A model generated the notes under the pieces. That model saw only the letters and a list, made by a program, of their open reading frames with translations, had not been told where the DNA came from and searched no databases. Below, piece after piece: positions 1 to 10,758 of a stretch of 64,000 nt of DNA (within the stretch, counting starts at the first letter, position 1; every line of letters begins with the position of its first letter). A program made the translations under genes and the position numbers. This stretch comes from Polytrichum commune (Eukaryota > Streptophyta > Polytrichopsida > Polytrichales > Polytrichaceae). The stretch is from assembly GCA_950295325.1 (NCBI GenBank), contig OX485808.1, positions 37,905,180 to 37,969,179 of the forward strand. Direction: 5' to 3'.

Positions 1-2000
1 AGTTGCATAATTCTTCCGTTGACGCATGACAATTAAGGGGTTAATATCCCAGCAAGTGTAACACACTTTTTTGTTAATCCAAATTCTAAACTTACATAAT
101 GTCACCTTTTGGGAAAAAAAATTGAAAGTTATACTCCCACATAAAATAGTGGTTGTTTGCACATATATATATACATGACTCCTTTACACATTGAGGTCCC
201 CCTTGAGTTGAGGTGATCCAAAGTGATGTGAGAGGTTCGTCATCAATGAGAAGCGTGTTTTTTTTTTGAATTAAATCTTCAACATTCCTTTTAGAGATAT
301 GAACCACCTAAGATATAAGACCATGCCATGGGCCAAGGAATAAATGCACATTAACTTCTACTTGATATTGTGATATGATCTTGTCTTTTTCTCACGGTGT
401 TTTTTAGTCGACCACCAATTATAACATAATAATGTCGCAAGCATAATAATGTCACTTACCTAGTTATAATGAGAAATTACCTATTATTCCATACCCCACA
501 ATACTTTAAAGATGTCCAATACTTACAATATTGTGATAGTATGTTGTGAAATATTTTGTGACTTACAATGAGCGATGCAATATTTTGTGACTTATAATGA
601 GTGATGGAGTAGTTTGCAAAATAATGTCAATCCCGCAGCCCCCATTATGATTCTAAATAATGTTATGAAATGAATCATTTATAGGCCTAGTGGGTATAAT
701 ATCACAAAATATCAATCATTGTTATGATAGTTATGTAATGTCCTTGTTTCTCTCATATTATGTGCTACATTATACTATTGCAATGGTGCAAGCATAGTAA
801 AGTGGACCAAGAAAGTGCTCCGGTATATGAATGCCATGATTTTCTTGGTCAAACCCCTATAAGTAGTAGCAAAATGTTGTTTAAAATATATATAAAAACA
901 TTATCCAAACGATTTTGAGTTTGGAGATTATTGAACTACTATTTAAAATTGGGGTTAAATACATTTGAGTAACCTTTAAGTAACCTTTCCAGAATGTCGA
1001 GCTCCAATCCATGGGTATGACTTGTGGACTTGCCATAAATATTTTTGAAATCACCTTTAAGGAGAATATAATGGCGTAATTTTGGACCGTGTAGCCATAG
1101 ATGTTGGAGGCATGTGGGATTTGTTGTTGGCAATGTTCAAATTTAGTACTTTGGTACTTAGGTTGTCAATCCATGCCTACAACCGACCCTACAATGACAA
1201 TCATATTTTGAGAGTTTGTGATTGACTATGCTAGGTTATAATAAGAATCTATGTGATAGCATGGTTATACTTACGTGAATACCGGTCCCTTAGATGTGCA
1301 CTTTCTAAAGGACATTCGAGGCCGTAAATATGCAAGTCAACCAATACATTAACTGTACAACCACACTTGAAAGGTCAAGTATGAAGTTGAGTTTAGGCAC
1401 ATGGAATGGGATTGAGATATATGTTGGAGTAGGCAATATCAATCAAGTCAAGTGATAGGGTATTTCAAATTCGTGGGATCTCGCAAACAATGGGTTTAGG
1501 GTTTAGGGTTTAGGGTTATTTCTTTCCTTATCATTAGTCTAATTTGGGTCATCATCATAAGTTTGCTCTTCATTCTCTTCTTCTGAGTGATATGTTGGAG
1601 TTACTACACTAAATATTTTAGTTAGTGTCGTATGGTATTTTATGTCATTCTAGCAACATTTCTAGTGACATTTATTGTAATCAAGGTTACAAATATTTGT
1701 CATCCCAACTTACTTTTAGTTCTTCCAAATGCCAATGAATCCAACAAAGTTTGGTATATTTTGCATCCGTACATTTTTGCAATGAAATGTAGTCATGGAT
1801 GATTAAAATTTGGATCATAATCACAATGTCGACAATGTTGTAAATTTGTGATGCCCAATGTTTTTTTTTGAAGGAATGACAAATAATCTTAGGTTTGGAT
1901 TTATTGTTGATGACACTAAACGGGCAGTTGACAATTAGTATTGAGCAACACAAATAGAGTTGATGACTCTAACTACAATTATGTTTATTGTGTTGTGGAG
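1..2000. other. AT-rich intergenic sequence with dispersed repeats
   Basis: I see no gene here. The stretch is AT-rich and its reading frames are short and unsupported. Parts recur elsewhere in the window. The segment near 789-880 resembles 21229-21325. The segment near 60-200 resembles 21930-22050 in the same orientation, while 480-530 matches 21846-21900 in reverse complement. The segment near 1606-1680 resembles 36307-36380. These are best read as old dispersed repeats. Confidence 0.6.
1492..1517 (+). repeat. Short interstitial telomere-type repeat (TTTAGGG)
   Basis: About three and a half uninterrupted copies of the plant telomere heptamer TTTAGGG. It is too short to be a telomere and sits inside repeat-rich sequence. 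It may be a microsatellite or a telo-box-like motif. It is useful mainly as support for a plant source. Confidence 0.75.
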
Positions 2001-3079
2001 GTACATTACATGGATGATGCTCCCGTCTAGGTAGTAACATGACATAGAAGGATGGAATATATGTGGGAGTATTTGGATGTATTGAGGGCCCAGTGGAGGG
2101 GTGGCAAGTGGGTGTGGGTTGACTTCTTTGGTGGATTGCATTAATGGCAATACTTATGATATCAGGGAAAGAATGTGACAACAAGGAATAAGATTTGAAT
2201 TGAGAACATCCACACTCTAGGGTTTCAAGATGTTTCATCGCATTCAAGTATGCCTACCTAGACCATTTTGATATGAGTTCTTAATTGGGTTCTTGATATG
2301 AACACCCGCTTCAACGTATTTGCATCTTACAACATTCTCCAATATCGATGACACATGGAGGATGGAGCCGGCTAGGTAGGAACATGACATAGAAGGATGA
2401 AATATATGTGGGAGTATTTGGACATATTAAGGGCCCAGTGGAACTTTGGCCCGTGGGTGCATAGTTCCCAACCCAGGGGGTGTACTATGACAGACATGTA
2501 CGATAATATGCCAATGCATAGAAGGCTCAAGGGGTGGACGCTCCATACCACGTAGGAACATATTAAAGTGTAAGAAGGGGTGTCACTTGCCTCATACTAG
2601 CACAAAATATACATAAGTGTTAGTTTCATCGTATTCAAGTCTTCATTCATTATTGTCATATGGTGGTAGTCCTCAAGTTCCTAGAACACTCTAAATTGAG
2701 AATTTCGCATGTCTCAAATTCATATATGGACCACAACAACATGGTCTAATGCTTGGGTCTTCCTACCTAAACCACTTTGAACCCGTGTTCTTAATTGGGT
2801 TCTTGATATGTCACACGGAGGATGGAGCCGGCTAGGTGGGAACATGACATGGAAGGATGAAATATGTGTGGGAGTATCTGGACATATTAAGGGCCCAGTG
2901 GAACTTTGGCCCGTGGGTGAATAGTTCCCATCCCAGGGGGTTTACTATGACAGACATGTGCGATTATATGCCAATGCATAGAAGGCTCAAGGGGTGGACG
3001 CTCCATACCACGTAGGAACATATTAAATTGTAAGAAGGGGTGTCACTTGACTCATACTCATACAAAATATACACAAGTG

Positions 3080-3195
3080 AGAGTTATTAATTTTTCTAGT
3101 GTGTATAACTACAAAGGATACAAAGAATTTTGAAATAAATGTAGATGTACACAAGGGGACCCTAAGGTTTCGGAGTTAACTTAACAATGTATGTG
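3080..3195. mobile_element. About 115-bp insertion within repeat unit 2
   Basis: Unit 1 reads straight through the equivalent position (near 2615-2622), whereas unit 2 has about 115 extra bases. A diverged reverse-complement copy of the inserted segment is visible near 54090-54215, where both contain 'gtagatgtaca' followed by 'cctaaggttt'. It is therefore probably a short non-autonomous mobile element. I cannot define inverted ends or assign a family. Confidence 0.45.
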
Positions 3196-3270
3196 TTAGT
3201 TTCATCGTATTCAAGTCTTCATTCATTATTGTCATATGGTGGTAGTCCTCAAGTTCCTAGAACACTCTAA

Positions 3271-3567
3271 GTTCTTAGGTTTTGCTCCTTAGACTGTGTC
3301 TTGGGCGTTGCGATTTTGTCATCGCCGGATTGATGCAACTCTTGATGAGTATATTTGTATGTTAACAAATTATGTTAATGACTATATGTAAATGCAACTT
3401 TTTATTTATACATATTTTTGAGATTGTGTGTGTATTGCCTAATTTTACAAAAAGAGCTACTATATAAGAGGTTTTAAGAATATGCTGAGAACGTATGTGA
3501 TTCCTGCTTGTCACAAAAGGTGCATTCCCTAGGGTTTGCAATTTCTTAAGCACCTCTCAAAGGTCAT
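3271..3567. mobile_element. About 300-bp insertion within repeat unit 2, TAA at both edges
   Basis: Unit 1 lacks this segment (compare 2690-2705). In unit 2 the trinucleotide TAA lies on both sides, compatible with a 3-bp target duplication, but I see no terminal inverted repeats. The insertion contains a 63-bp stretch (3347-3409) that recurs base for base at 9148-9210. Confidence 0.4.
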
Positions 3568-4749
3568 TCGTTAATTTGAGACTTTCGCATGTCTCAAATT
3601 CATATATGGACCACAACAACATGGTCTAATGCTTGGGTCTTCCTACCTAAACCACTTTGAACCCGTGTTCTTAATTGGAGCCTTGATATGTCACACGGAG
3701 GATGCCGCCGGCTAGGTAGGAACATGACATGGAAGGATGAAATATATGTGGGAGTATCTAGACATATTAACCCTTAAAAGAGGTTGCCCCGTTATTGTGG
3801 GGGCAAGTAGACGCCCTGTATTTCGCGCACTGGTGCATTTGGGTGCGGATATAGACCGATTCCCTGCACCGAATTTTATGCAATTTTGTTGGCTTGTGGG
3901 CCCCGAAGTGTAGCAGACTTCGGCGAAAGATTCCCACGAAATTGGTCGTGCAGAGAATTATTTGTGAATTTCTAAGTGCCCGCTGGTGCGGTGGGGTCTG
4001 GAAATGGAATACGTATCCATACTGTGTGTATACGGCTTGGGGTGGGGGTGCGCTGATACGGCGGGTGCAAGCGTGGGTGCGTCCTCTGTGTGCGATGTGG
4101 AGTGCGACAGGCAGTCACCCGGTCACTTTGGTAACCGGGGAAACCTGTTTTAGCCTGCAACCACCTTCTGAGGTGACCTCATGGGCAAGGAGTGTGTGCC
4201 ACATGGACGAATGGGGCGCATCCTCTGAAGTGTGGCAGGACATGGGCCCCTGTCCCACGACAGGGGCATCCCAACCGTAACTCACAGGCTCCCCGCTGCG
4301 GCACGGTGTGTTCCGCTGCGAGGAGTGTGCAAATCCGAGTTCCGAAATTACGGCAATTCTAGTCAGATGTGCGGCATGGAACTGTACACATATATAGCAA
4401 CAATTGCAATTACTTGTCCAAAAATGTTCATACATTCAAAAGCCCGCATACTGTGCGGAAATGTCCAAAATGTGTCTGCGGGATTGGAGCTCTCAACAAC
4501 ACTCCCACCCAATCCCTATACGAAACCCACCCCCCTGAGAACTATGTACATGATCCACATGATTGTGAAACCAGGTTAGCTACAAGTCGGGGAACTAAGT
4601 GCGGTCTATGGAAGGAAGGAAATCGACGCTCTGTTCGGGAGTGTAGAAACGGCGGCAACTATCTGTGACGTCCCTCTGGTATGCAAATCGCGCTCGTTGT
4701 CTCCACGCCATGCCTATCCCTGTTATCGGCAACGAGGACCGTCCGCCGT

Positions 4750-5402
4750 TCACACCCTCCTCACCTCGAAGGCCAGCGGACCAACCTGCGTGAATTGTAC
4801 CGTGTCGCCGAGCTTCAATCCGTTGGCGGTGCAGAATCGTGCCCAGCCCTTCGTGAACGAGAAAATCGTCTGCTTGCCAGCAGTATGCGTGGCTGTCTTC
4901 ACGGAGCATTGCATCGTCGGGCCGTGTAGGGTGTAAAACACACCATCGAACCCTGCCGCTCCGTGAGTGCGCCAGAACGCTGTTGGTACATCCTGCGGAA
5001 ACAGCAAACGATTGAGTCCAGTAATCTTGCGGATGTCCAATCGTGCTTCTCCACGACTCAGCACCGAAGCTGCATGCTGGAAATACCCTGAACTTCCATA
5101 CTGTGTGTGCAGATAGAGGAACCAAATAGTACTGTAAATGTGGTAGGGTTTGCACTCACAATTCTGCTGGAGTCAAAATTCTTCAAGTGCGTCTTCCGAA
5201 TTGTTTTGCAAAATTGGGGTCGATCGTCACTCTGGACATCGGGGAGCACCTTCGAGTGTCTCCTGTGACCATCGTCATCCTCGGCAGGCTCGCGCTCACA
5301 ACCACCCAGCAGCCCGAATTCGACGTCGACCTCCTGTGCCTCCTCGAAGTCTTCGGCAGCGCATCGTTGGTGGTGTGCGACCACCAGACGTCGGTCGTCC
5401 AC
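4750..5402 (-). CDS. B3-type DNA-binding domain protein fragment inside the transposon
   Basis: Two exons on the minus strand: 5402-5160 (5' limit uncertain) and 5076-4750, joined in phase 0 across an 83-bp intron with a GTGAGT donor and TTCCAG acceptor. Exon 1 has an acidic stretch followed by a B3-like opening (RPQFCKTIRKTHLKNF). Exon 2 has the typical B3 close, with GWARFCTANGLKLGDTVQF followed by a short beta strand (LAFEVRRV). The beginning of exon 1 (FLTFEVVDDRR) looks like the end of a preceding B3 domain, so the parent may have had two. B3 domains are plant-specific DNA-binding folds of transcription factors. Upstream the frame runs into the minisatellite at 5445-5620, so the copy is probably a captured, truncated host gene. 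The family call is by eye. Confidence 0.55.
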
Positions 5403-5439
5403 GACCTCGAATGTCAGAAACGCTCCGAGGCCAAGATTC

Positions 5440-5622
5440 TGCAGAGTGGATGTGCAGAGTGGATGTGCAGGAGTGGATGTGCAGATTCTGCAGAGTGGAT
5501 GTGCAGAGTGGATGTGCAGAGATGTGCAGAGTGGATGTGCAGATGTGCAGATGTGCAGAGTGGATGTGCAGAGATGGCCAAGATTCTGCAGAGTGGATGT
5601 GCAGAGTGGATGTGCAGGAAGG
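5440..5622. repeat. Minisatellite based on GAGTGGATGTGCAG
   Basis: About ten imperfect copies of a unit near 15 bp lie inside the TTAA transposon, with interspersed short variants ('gatgtgcaga'). One more isolated unit occurs at 6106-6120. The array lies directly upstream (minus strand) of the B3 coding fragment and interrupts its 5' side. Confidence 0.8.
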
Positions 5623-5624
5623 TT

Positions 5625-6340
5625 CCAGATGTTTCAGCCGACATTCAGGTTCACTGAAATACAATGTTGGAGGTACACTAATCCAAACCCTGAACTGCTC
5701 CACAATGTCTATTTGAAGGCCTCTAAAATGGCCAAAAGACCCTTTGTGGTCATCAAGACCAAGAAGTATGTGCGGCATCAATGAAAAAAAACCCTCAAGG
5801 GAACACCTAATACCCCGGGAGGAATCAGCATAGTAAACATCCAAAACCGTGAAGGGGTTAATAATGCAGATGTGTCTTGGCGGCGATAGATTTTCAGATG
5901 TGTCCTGCTGGCTCAAAAAACTCAGAGCCAGTATGGAAAAATCATGCCGCGGCACAAATTGAGGACACCGGCTCTCACTAAACTGCTATCCCTTACACAA
6001 ACCTGTGTCACCTAAACATCTGGTCTAGGTTGAAATCACCACAGGAGCATAAAGACCAGAGCGTAAAGGCAGTTTTTATAAACATGCGGTTGCCAATCGA
6101 TCCAGCAGAGTGGATGTGCAGGTCGCTCTTGGAAGTCCCAGCCAACATTCAGGTTCACTGAAACACAATGTTTATCGGCACACTAATCCAAACCCTGAAC
6201 TGCTCCACGATGTCTTTTTGCAAGTGATTTCCCAAATGGCCGAAAGACCCTTTGTGGTCATCAACACCAGGAAGCATGTGCGGCATCAACGGGAAAAAAA
6301 CCCTCAAGGGAACACCTAATACCCCGGGAGGAATCACAAC
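5625..6340 (+). repeat. Internal direct duplication of about 200 bp in the transposon
   Basis: The block at about 5625-5825 is repeated at about 6125-6340 with modest divergence. Both copies contain 'acattcaggttcactgaaa', 'ccaaaccctgaactgctcc', 'agaccctttgtggtcatcaa' and end with 'taccccgggaggaatca'. The duplication is direct and both copies lie in the 3' half of the element. Confidence 0.85.
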
Positions 6341-6559
6341 ATGTGACAAAGAACCACAGAGTACTCCACAAAGATCCGGCCACATCCCCTTGTAAATGTG
6401 GATCCTTTAATTCGAATTCTCGGCAACATCCGTTGGCAATGTAGGCCAATAGGGTCGCTCACACCGAGCGAGAATGCACATCGAAATACTATAAGCGAAC
6501 AGTTACTCAACGTCGAGACCCGCTAGCCTAACACCAGCAAATTATTGCAACAACAAACC

Positions 6560-7226
6560 CTAAGCAACCACGCACAAATTGGGAGACGGGGCATGGTGTG
6601 TCCAAGTGCAGGAAGACGAACCTGCGGAGTGATGATGGGCGTCGATGGCGCGCGATCCCGCATTTGCACCGGCTGTGACCCTCCCCGGGCCATCCGCGCG
6701 AGGCGCTTCATGCCTCACACCCAGCGTGGGGAAAACGTGCCCACGTAGAAGGCTAGTCACAATTTCGGGGAACCTCCGGCGCTCACACCAACCCAAAATC
6801 CGCGCCGCGTGCCTGTACCAGAGATAGCGGCACCGCTCTTGCACTCCAAATTGTCCTCTCCGATTCCAGCTGCTGGGGCGTGGCTGCGCAAGGAGTGAGG
6901 ATGCATCCAGGAGCTGCACCGCCCGTGCCGCGCCGACCTCAGAAACCCCTTGCCTGTTGAACCAATTTCGCAATTCAGACTCCAACAAAATGCGCTCTGC
7001 GCTCGCCGAGTCGCTGCCCCTCTCCATGTATACGCGCCAGAGCGCGGTGTGCCTTCCTTGGATATGCAAGCACGGATCCGCAAACGAGTTTGAAAATGGG
7101 TGAAGGACAATCCGCCCAAAACAAAACCTGTTGTTGCGAATCCGGGACACCATTTTCCCCCTCAAGGCCAACCCAGTACCACAGACGTGGTCGTCGCAAT
7201 CGCAAGCGCCTGTCTATCATGTCCAA
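6560..7226 (-). other. GC-rich segment with long overlapping minus-strand frames, unrecognised
   Basis: Several overlapping open frames exist here (for example 7171-6560, 203 codons), but frames of this length arise easily in GC-rich DNA and I recognise no domain. It could be another captured exon of the transposon or simply non-coding cargo. I do not claim a gene. Confidence 0.2.
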
Positions 7227-7690
7227 ATCGCCGGCGCCACGACGTCCTTAGGCCACTCAACAAAAGATGATGATCTCCCTAAACCCTAAACCTGGAGTGG
7301 AGAAGGTGGAGGGCGAAGCGAAAGCGGGGGAATGCCCTCGCGATTCCTTTGCCACACGAGCGTGTCCTCCCAACGACACTGACCGGACGAGGCGGTCACC
7401 AACGGCCATTTGAAATTACGCCGCGTCACCACGAGGACCGTCCCCGCTCAGCTTCCACGTCTACCGTATTCTGAAGGAATACGTATGCGTACACAGAAGT
7501 CACACTTATCTCGTCCCCGACATCGCCAGACAGCTCCAAAAATTAGATGGAAAATCCCACAAGTTGCATTTAGGTATTGCCGACATATCCGTAGTTCGGA
7601 GACACGCCAGACTCGGTGAAGATAGGTCATCAGCAAGTGCCTAACCCTGACCGTAGGCCATATTGGCCTTCAACCTCTTTTAAGGGTTAA

Positions 7691-8660
7691 GGGCCCAGTG
7701 GAACTTTGGCCCGTGGGTGAATAGTTCCCAACCCAGGGGGTGTACTATGATAGACATGTGACAATGTTCACTATGAAAGGAGAGTCCAGACAAGTGGGGA
7801 TCCTACATTTAGCCAATGAATACATACATAATCGACATTTAAGTATATTTTGACAAACCACTTGTCCAAAAATAATAAGGTATGTGCACTCATTACATGG
7901 TTGTGTACTTAGGCTTGGGTTTGATATGGTGATAAACTCATCATGTTGCAGTGTGCTTAGACTTGGGTATGATGTTGTTGCATAAGCAAATCAACTTGAA
8001 TTCTGACGTGATATTATCAAAGAAATTAGGGGGTTGGAGTGATGCCCACCCCCATGCTAGAATTTCAGATTGCACATAAATATAACTATACCCCCCTTTT
8101 TTAAAGAAATCAAGAAATCCAAAGGAACCCATCTTGGCACTAAGATGGTGAATATGAGATTTCTTGATACTTAAAAAAAAATTGCCAACACATTTGGGCT
8201 TTTGCTTGACATTAAAATTTGAACCTATATTGTGGGGGTGGGGATCACTCCAACCCCCTTTCAATCCTTGGCTAGGCTTATGCTTGGGTTTGATGTGGCA
8301 TTAGCAAATCAATTTGAATTATGATGTAGCATCAGCAAAGTAATCAGGGGCCTAGAGTGATGCCCACCTGCACACCATAATTTCATATTACATGAATGTA
8401 AGTAAAGTTCAAACATGTGGGCAAGGAACTTTGGGAATTTGTTTTTAAGAATACATCAACAAATTCAAGAAACATAATCAAGCACCAATAGGGTCTTCTG
8501 TGATTTTTATTTAATTTTAAAGAAAAATTGTCAACATATTTGGCTTCTTTTCATTTACATTGCATTTGAAACTCTAGTGTAGGGGGGGTAGGCATCACTC
8601 TAGTCCCCCTTTCCAATGCTTGACTAGGCTTATGCTTGCGGTTTGTTGTGGCATTACACT
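7691..8660. repeat. Repeat unit remainder followed by two diverged about 340-bp repeat copies
   Basis: 7691-7760 is the right-hand part of the repeat unit split by the transposon. From about 7905 to 8640, two diverged copies of another repeat follow. Each carries 'gcttgggtttgat', 'gcaaatcaa.ttgaatt' and 'gagtgatgcccacc' and ends in a 'ggggta/tgggg..catcactc' segment. A partial third copy lies near 9060-9140. I see no gene. Confidence 0.6.
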
Positions 8661-8835
8661 CATGAGGTTGTTGTGTACTTAGGCTTGGAACACAATATTC
8701 ATTAAAATGAGAGTTTTCCAGTGAATTGAGAGTACATAAAGCAACCTATTAATCCAAGAATGAAATGAAAACCACTGGATAGCTATAGAGCACAAGTAAA
8801 AAAATAACATTTGATTTTCCGCCATAAATTCCACC

Positions 8836-8950
8836 GTAGTTTCCATTAAAATGAGAGTATGTTAAGCTGGGAAATCGACTCATTTAGGTCGACTCAACCT
8901 AAATGAGTTGATTTTCCAACTTAACATACTCTCATTTTAATGGAAACTAC
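8836..8950. repeat. Near-perfect foldback: 54-bp inverted arms with 7-bp loop
   Basis: The left arm is 8836-8889 and the right arm 8897-8950. They differ at only three of 54 positions around a loop at 8890-8896. A transcript from either strand would form a long hairpin. It may be a small foldback transposon or a young small-RNA-type hairpin. The sequence 'attaaaatgagagtt' near 8701 suggests a partial relative just upstream. Confidence 0.9.
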
Positions 8951-9147
8951 ACGTTTGAAGTATAATCTAGTATTTATCAACCTAACATGACTTTTAGGTG
9001 TCCAGGTGGCCAATATTATTTTGAGAGGATCCCACTCTCTCAAAATATTGAATATCGTGTTTTGGGTATGATGTGGCATTAGCAAATCAATTTGAGTTTT
9101 GATGTGGCATTAGCAAAGCACATGAATGTGAATAAAATCCAAACCCA

Positions 9148-9210
9148 GAGTATATTTGTATGTTAACAAATTATGTTAATGACTATATGTAAATGCAACT
9201 TTTTATTTAT
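9148..9210 (+). repeat. 63-bp segment identical to 3347-3409
   Basis: The segment starting 'gagtatatttgtatg' and ending 'actttttatttat' is present twice, 5.8 kb apart in direct orientation, with no mismatches. Sequence on either side does not match. This indicates a recent copying or insertion event. Confidence 0.85.
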
Positions 9211-9560
9211 TACCAAGTGCTGAAAATTATGTTACCAATACTTGGACATATTGCTAAGTGATATTAATTATCTCACTAATACCCAGATTTCGTACTAAGC
9301 ACTGATAATTTTCTTACTAACTCCCACCTATCTTACTAGGACGTAGTTAACCAAATCTTAATACGTAGTTATCTTACTAATACGCAGTTATCTTACTAGC
9401 TAATTATCTTACCAATATTTAAATATCTTACTAAGTGCCAATAACTATATCACTAATACTTACTTATCTTACTATGTACTACTAATTAATATACGAATGT
9501 GATGCCTACATTACTAAGTACTAATAATTCTTTATCACTACCTCCCTAAACCATCATACC
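9211..9560. repeat. AT-rich degenerate tandem repeat ('cttactaa')
   Basis: Short degenerate repeats around 'atcttactaatac' recur every 20-40 bp. I see no gene. The stretch separates the upstream repeat cluster from the presumed promoter region of the large gene. Confidence 0.6.
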
Positions 9561-9699
9561 GCCCAAACCCCCTCCGCATCGTCCTTAAGCCGCCGATTCC
9601 GAAATCCCTTCGCATCCCGAGATCTCATCCACCACGTCCCTTCGTACTAATCACTCATTATGTGGCCTTTTACTTCCACCATCCCGTCATTATGGCGTT

Positions 9700-10185
9700 T
9701 CTTGAATGGGACCCACTCTCTCATTGTCTCTCTCTCTCTCATTCTCCCTCACTCTCATTCTTCCTCTCTCTCATTCTCCTCTTTCCACCATTGAAGCTTC
9801 CGACCCAAAGCTCCACTTCAAAACTCCCTCTTCTTTCTTCCACCACTTTTCTGGACTCTCTTCATTCTTTTTGGACTATCTTCATTTTGGACTCTCTTCA
9901 TTCTTGCTGGAATACCACTTTTCTAAATTCTTGTCATTCTCTTTCTCTCCACATTTCTTCATTCTCTCCATTCTCTTGCTCCTCCTACTTTTCTTGTTTC
10001 TCTTATTTCTCCACCCTCTACTCACTTTCCTGATTCTCATTCTCTTTCTTGCTTCAACTGACTTTCTTGATTATCTTCTTTCTGTAGCTTCTACTCACTT
10101 CTCCATTCTATTGCTTCATCTTGCTTCCACCCACTTCTCCATACTCTTGTTCAAATCCAGAATGTGGCATTGCTGAAATGTGGAG
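9700..10185 (+). promoter_or_regulatory. Long pyrimidine-rich tract upstream of the large gene
   Basis: Nearly 500 bp dominated by C and T (many 'ctctctct' and 'ttcttc' runs) end about 480 bp before the first candidate start codon (10665). CT-rich tracts are common near plant transcription start sites and in 5' leaders, so this may mark the promoter or leader. The two open frames across it are low-complexity and not credible proteins. Confidence 0.4.
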
Positions 10186-10664
10186 AAAAGTGAGAGGATG
10201 AAGAAAGATTGGAGAGAAGTCCAATTCTGGTACTTGTAAGCAATCATTTCATTCTCCTAATCTTCCATTCTATTCATGCTTTGGTTGCATTGTAGTGCTT
10301 GTGAAGTCCAATTCTGGAATTGTTGTTTGTGGTGAACCAGGGTTTGTTTGTTTCTGATGGTAGGGTTTCAATTGTGAGAATGTGGTGCATTTTTGGTGCA
10401 CTAGGGTTTCAATTCGTTGGAGAATCTCACACCCAAATATGTTAGAGAAATTTAAGTGAGTTGTGTGATGCTTGGTTGTGATGAATTGAGTGAAATGCTA
10501 GAGGAATGCTCAAACTAGGATGCAATGAGGGTGTGTTCCTAATAATGTGAGACCAAAATTTCTTGTTTTTCTGCTTTGAGAGCATGAATGTATTTCACAT
10601 GGAACTAATCTTTTAGGGTTTTGTTATGTGCAGAAACAAACATTGGATTTGAACAACATTAGGC

Positions 10665-10686
10665 ATGGCTCCACCAAAGAATCCTG
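10665..10686 (+). CDS. Alternative first coding exon (MAPPKNP) of the histone-mimic gene
   Basis: A 22-nt coding segment begins with ATG in a good plant start context (GGCATGGCT) and ends at a strong GTGAGT donor, leaving phase 1. That is the same phase as the H3-tail exon at 11433-11463, so it can splice directly to the acceptor at 11566 and give MAPPKNPVSGG in place of MARTKQTARKVSGG. If it were instead spliced to the acceptors just before the H3-tail exon, the frame would stop. The two exons are therefore best seen as alternative first exons, or this one as a short upstream frame in the leader. Use of either exon is inferred. Confidence 0.45.
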
Positions 10687-10758
10687 GTGAGTATGCATAA
10701 ATTCTCATTACCTTGGCCCTAGGTGTGAAAGGGGTTGTCTGGAAGTGGTTATTTCAAG

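Larger units (their letters stand above)
2009..3770 (+). repeat. Four related units of a dispersed/tandem repeat
   Basis: Successive copies of one repeat begin near 2009 (degenerate), 2351, 2811 and 3691. Each starts around a 'gaggatggagccggctagg'-like segment and runs through a 'gggcccagtggaactttgg' segment. Unit 1 (about 2351-2810) is roughly 460 bp. Unit 2 (about 2811-3690) is longer because it holds two insertions that unit 1 lacks (about 3080-3195 and 3271-3567). Unit 4 is cut by the TTAA transposon and resumes at 7687. Comparing units gives natural empty sites for the insertions. Confidence 0.75.
3771..7686. mobile_element. DNA transposon with TTAA target duplication and CCC-starting TIRs (piggyBac-like, non-autonomous)
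   Basis: A 3916-bp GC-rich block is bounded by perfect 16-bp inverted repeats: CCCTTAAAAGAGGTTG at 3771-3786 and its reverse complement at 7671-7686. TTAA flanks both sides (3767-3770 and 7687-7690). The uninterrupted repeat copies near 2423 and 2884 have a single TTAA at the equivalent point, so insertion into TTAA is directly shown. TTAA duplication plus CCC termini is the hallmark of the piggyBac superfamily; Sola3 elements also use TTAA. I recognise no transposase inside. The cargo includes a B3-domain fragment on the minus strand, a minisatellite and a roughly 200-bp internal duplication. Confidence 0.85.

Noticed and set aside
4595..5155. 186-codon minus-strand frame in the transposon
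   Set aside because: It overlaps the B3 fragment in another frame, where the recognisable B3 motifs are absent.
5150..5955. Cys/Trp- or His/Ser-rich repetitive proteins (AEWMCR, LHIHSA)
   Set aside because: They are translations of the GAGTGGATGTGCAG minisatellite in various frames, not genes.
9662..10176. Long Leu/Ser/Phe-rich frames suggesting membrane proteins
   Set aside because: They are produced by the pyrimidine-rich tract; low complexity and no domain.
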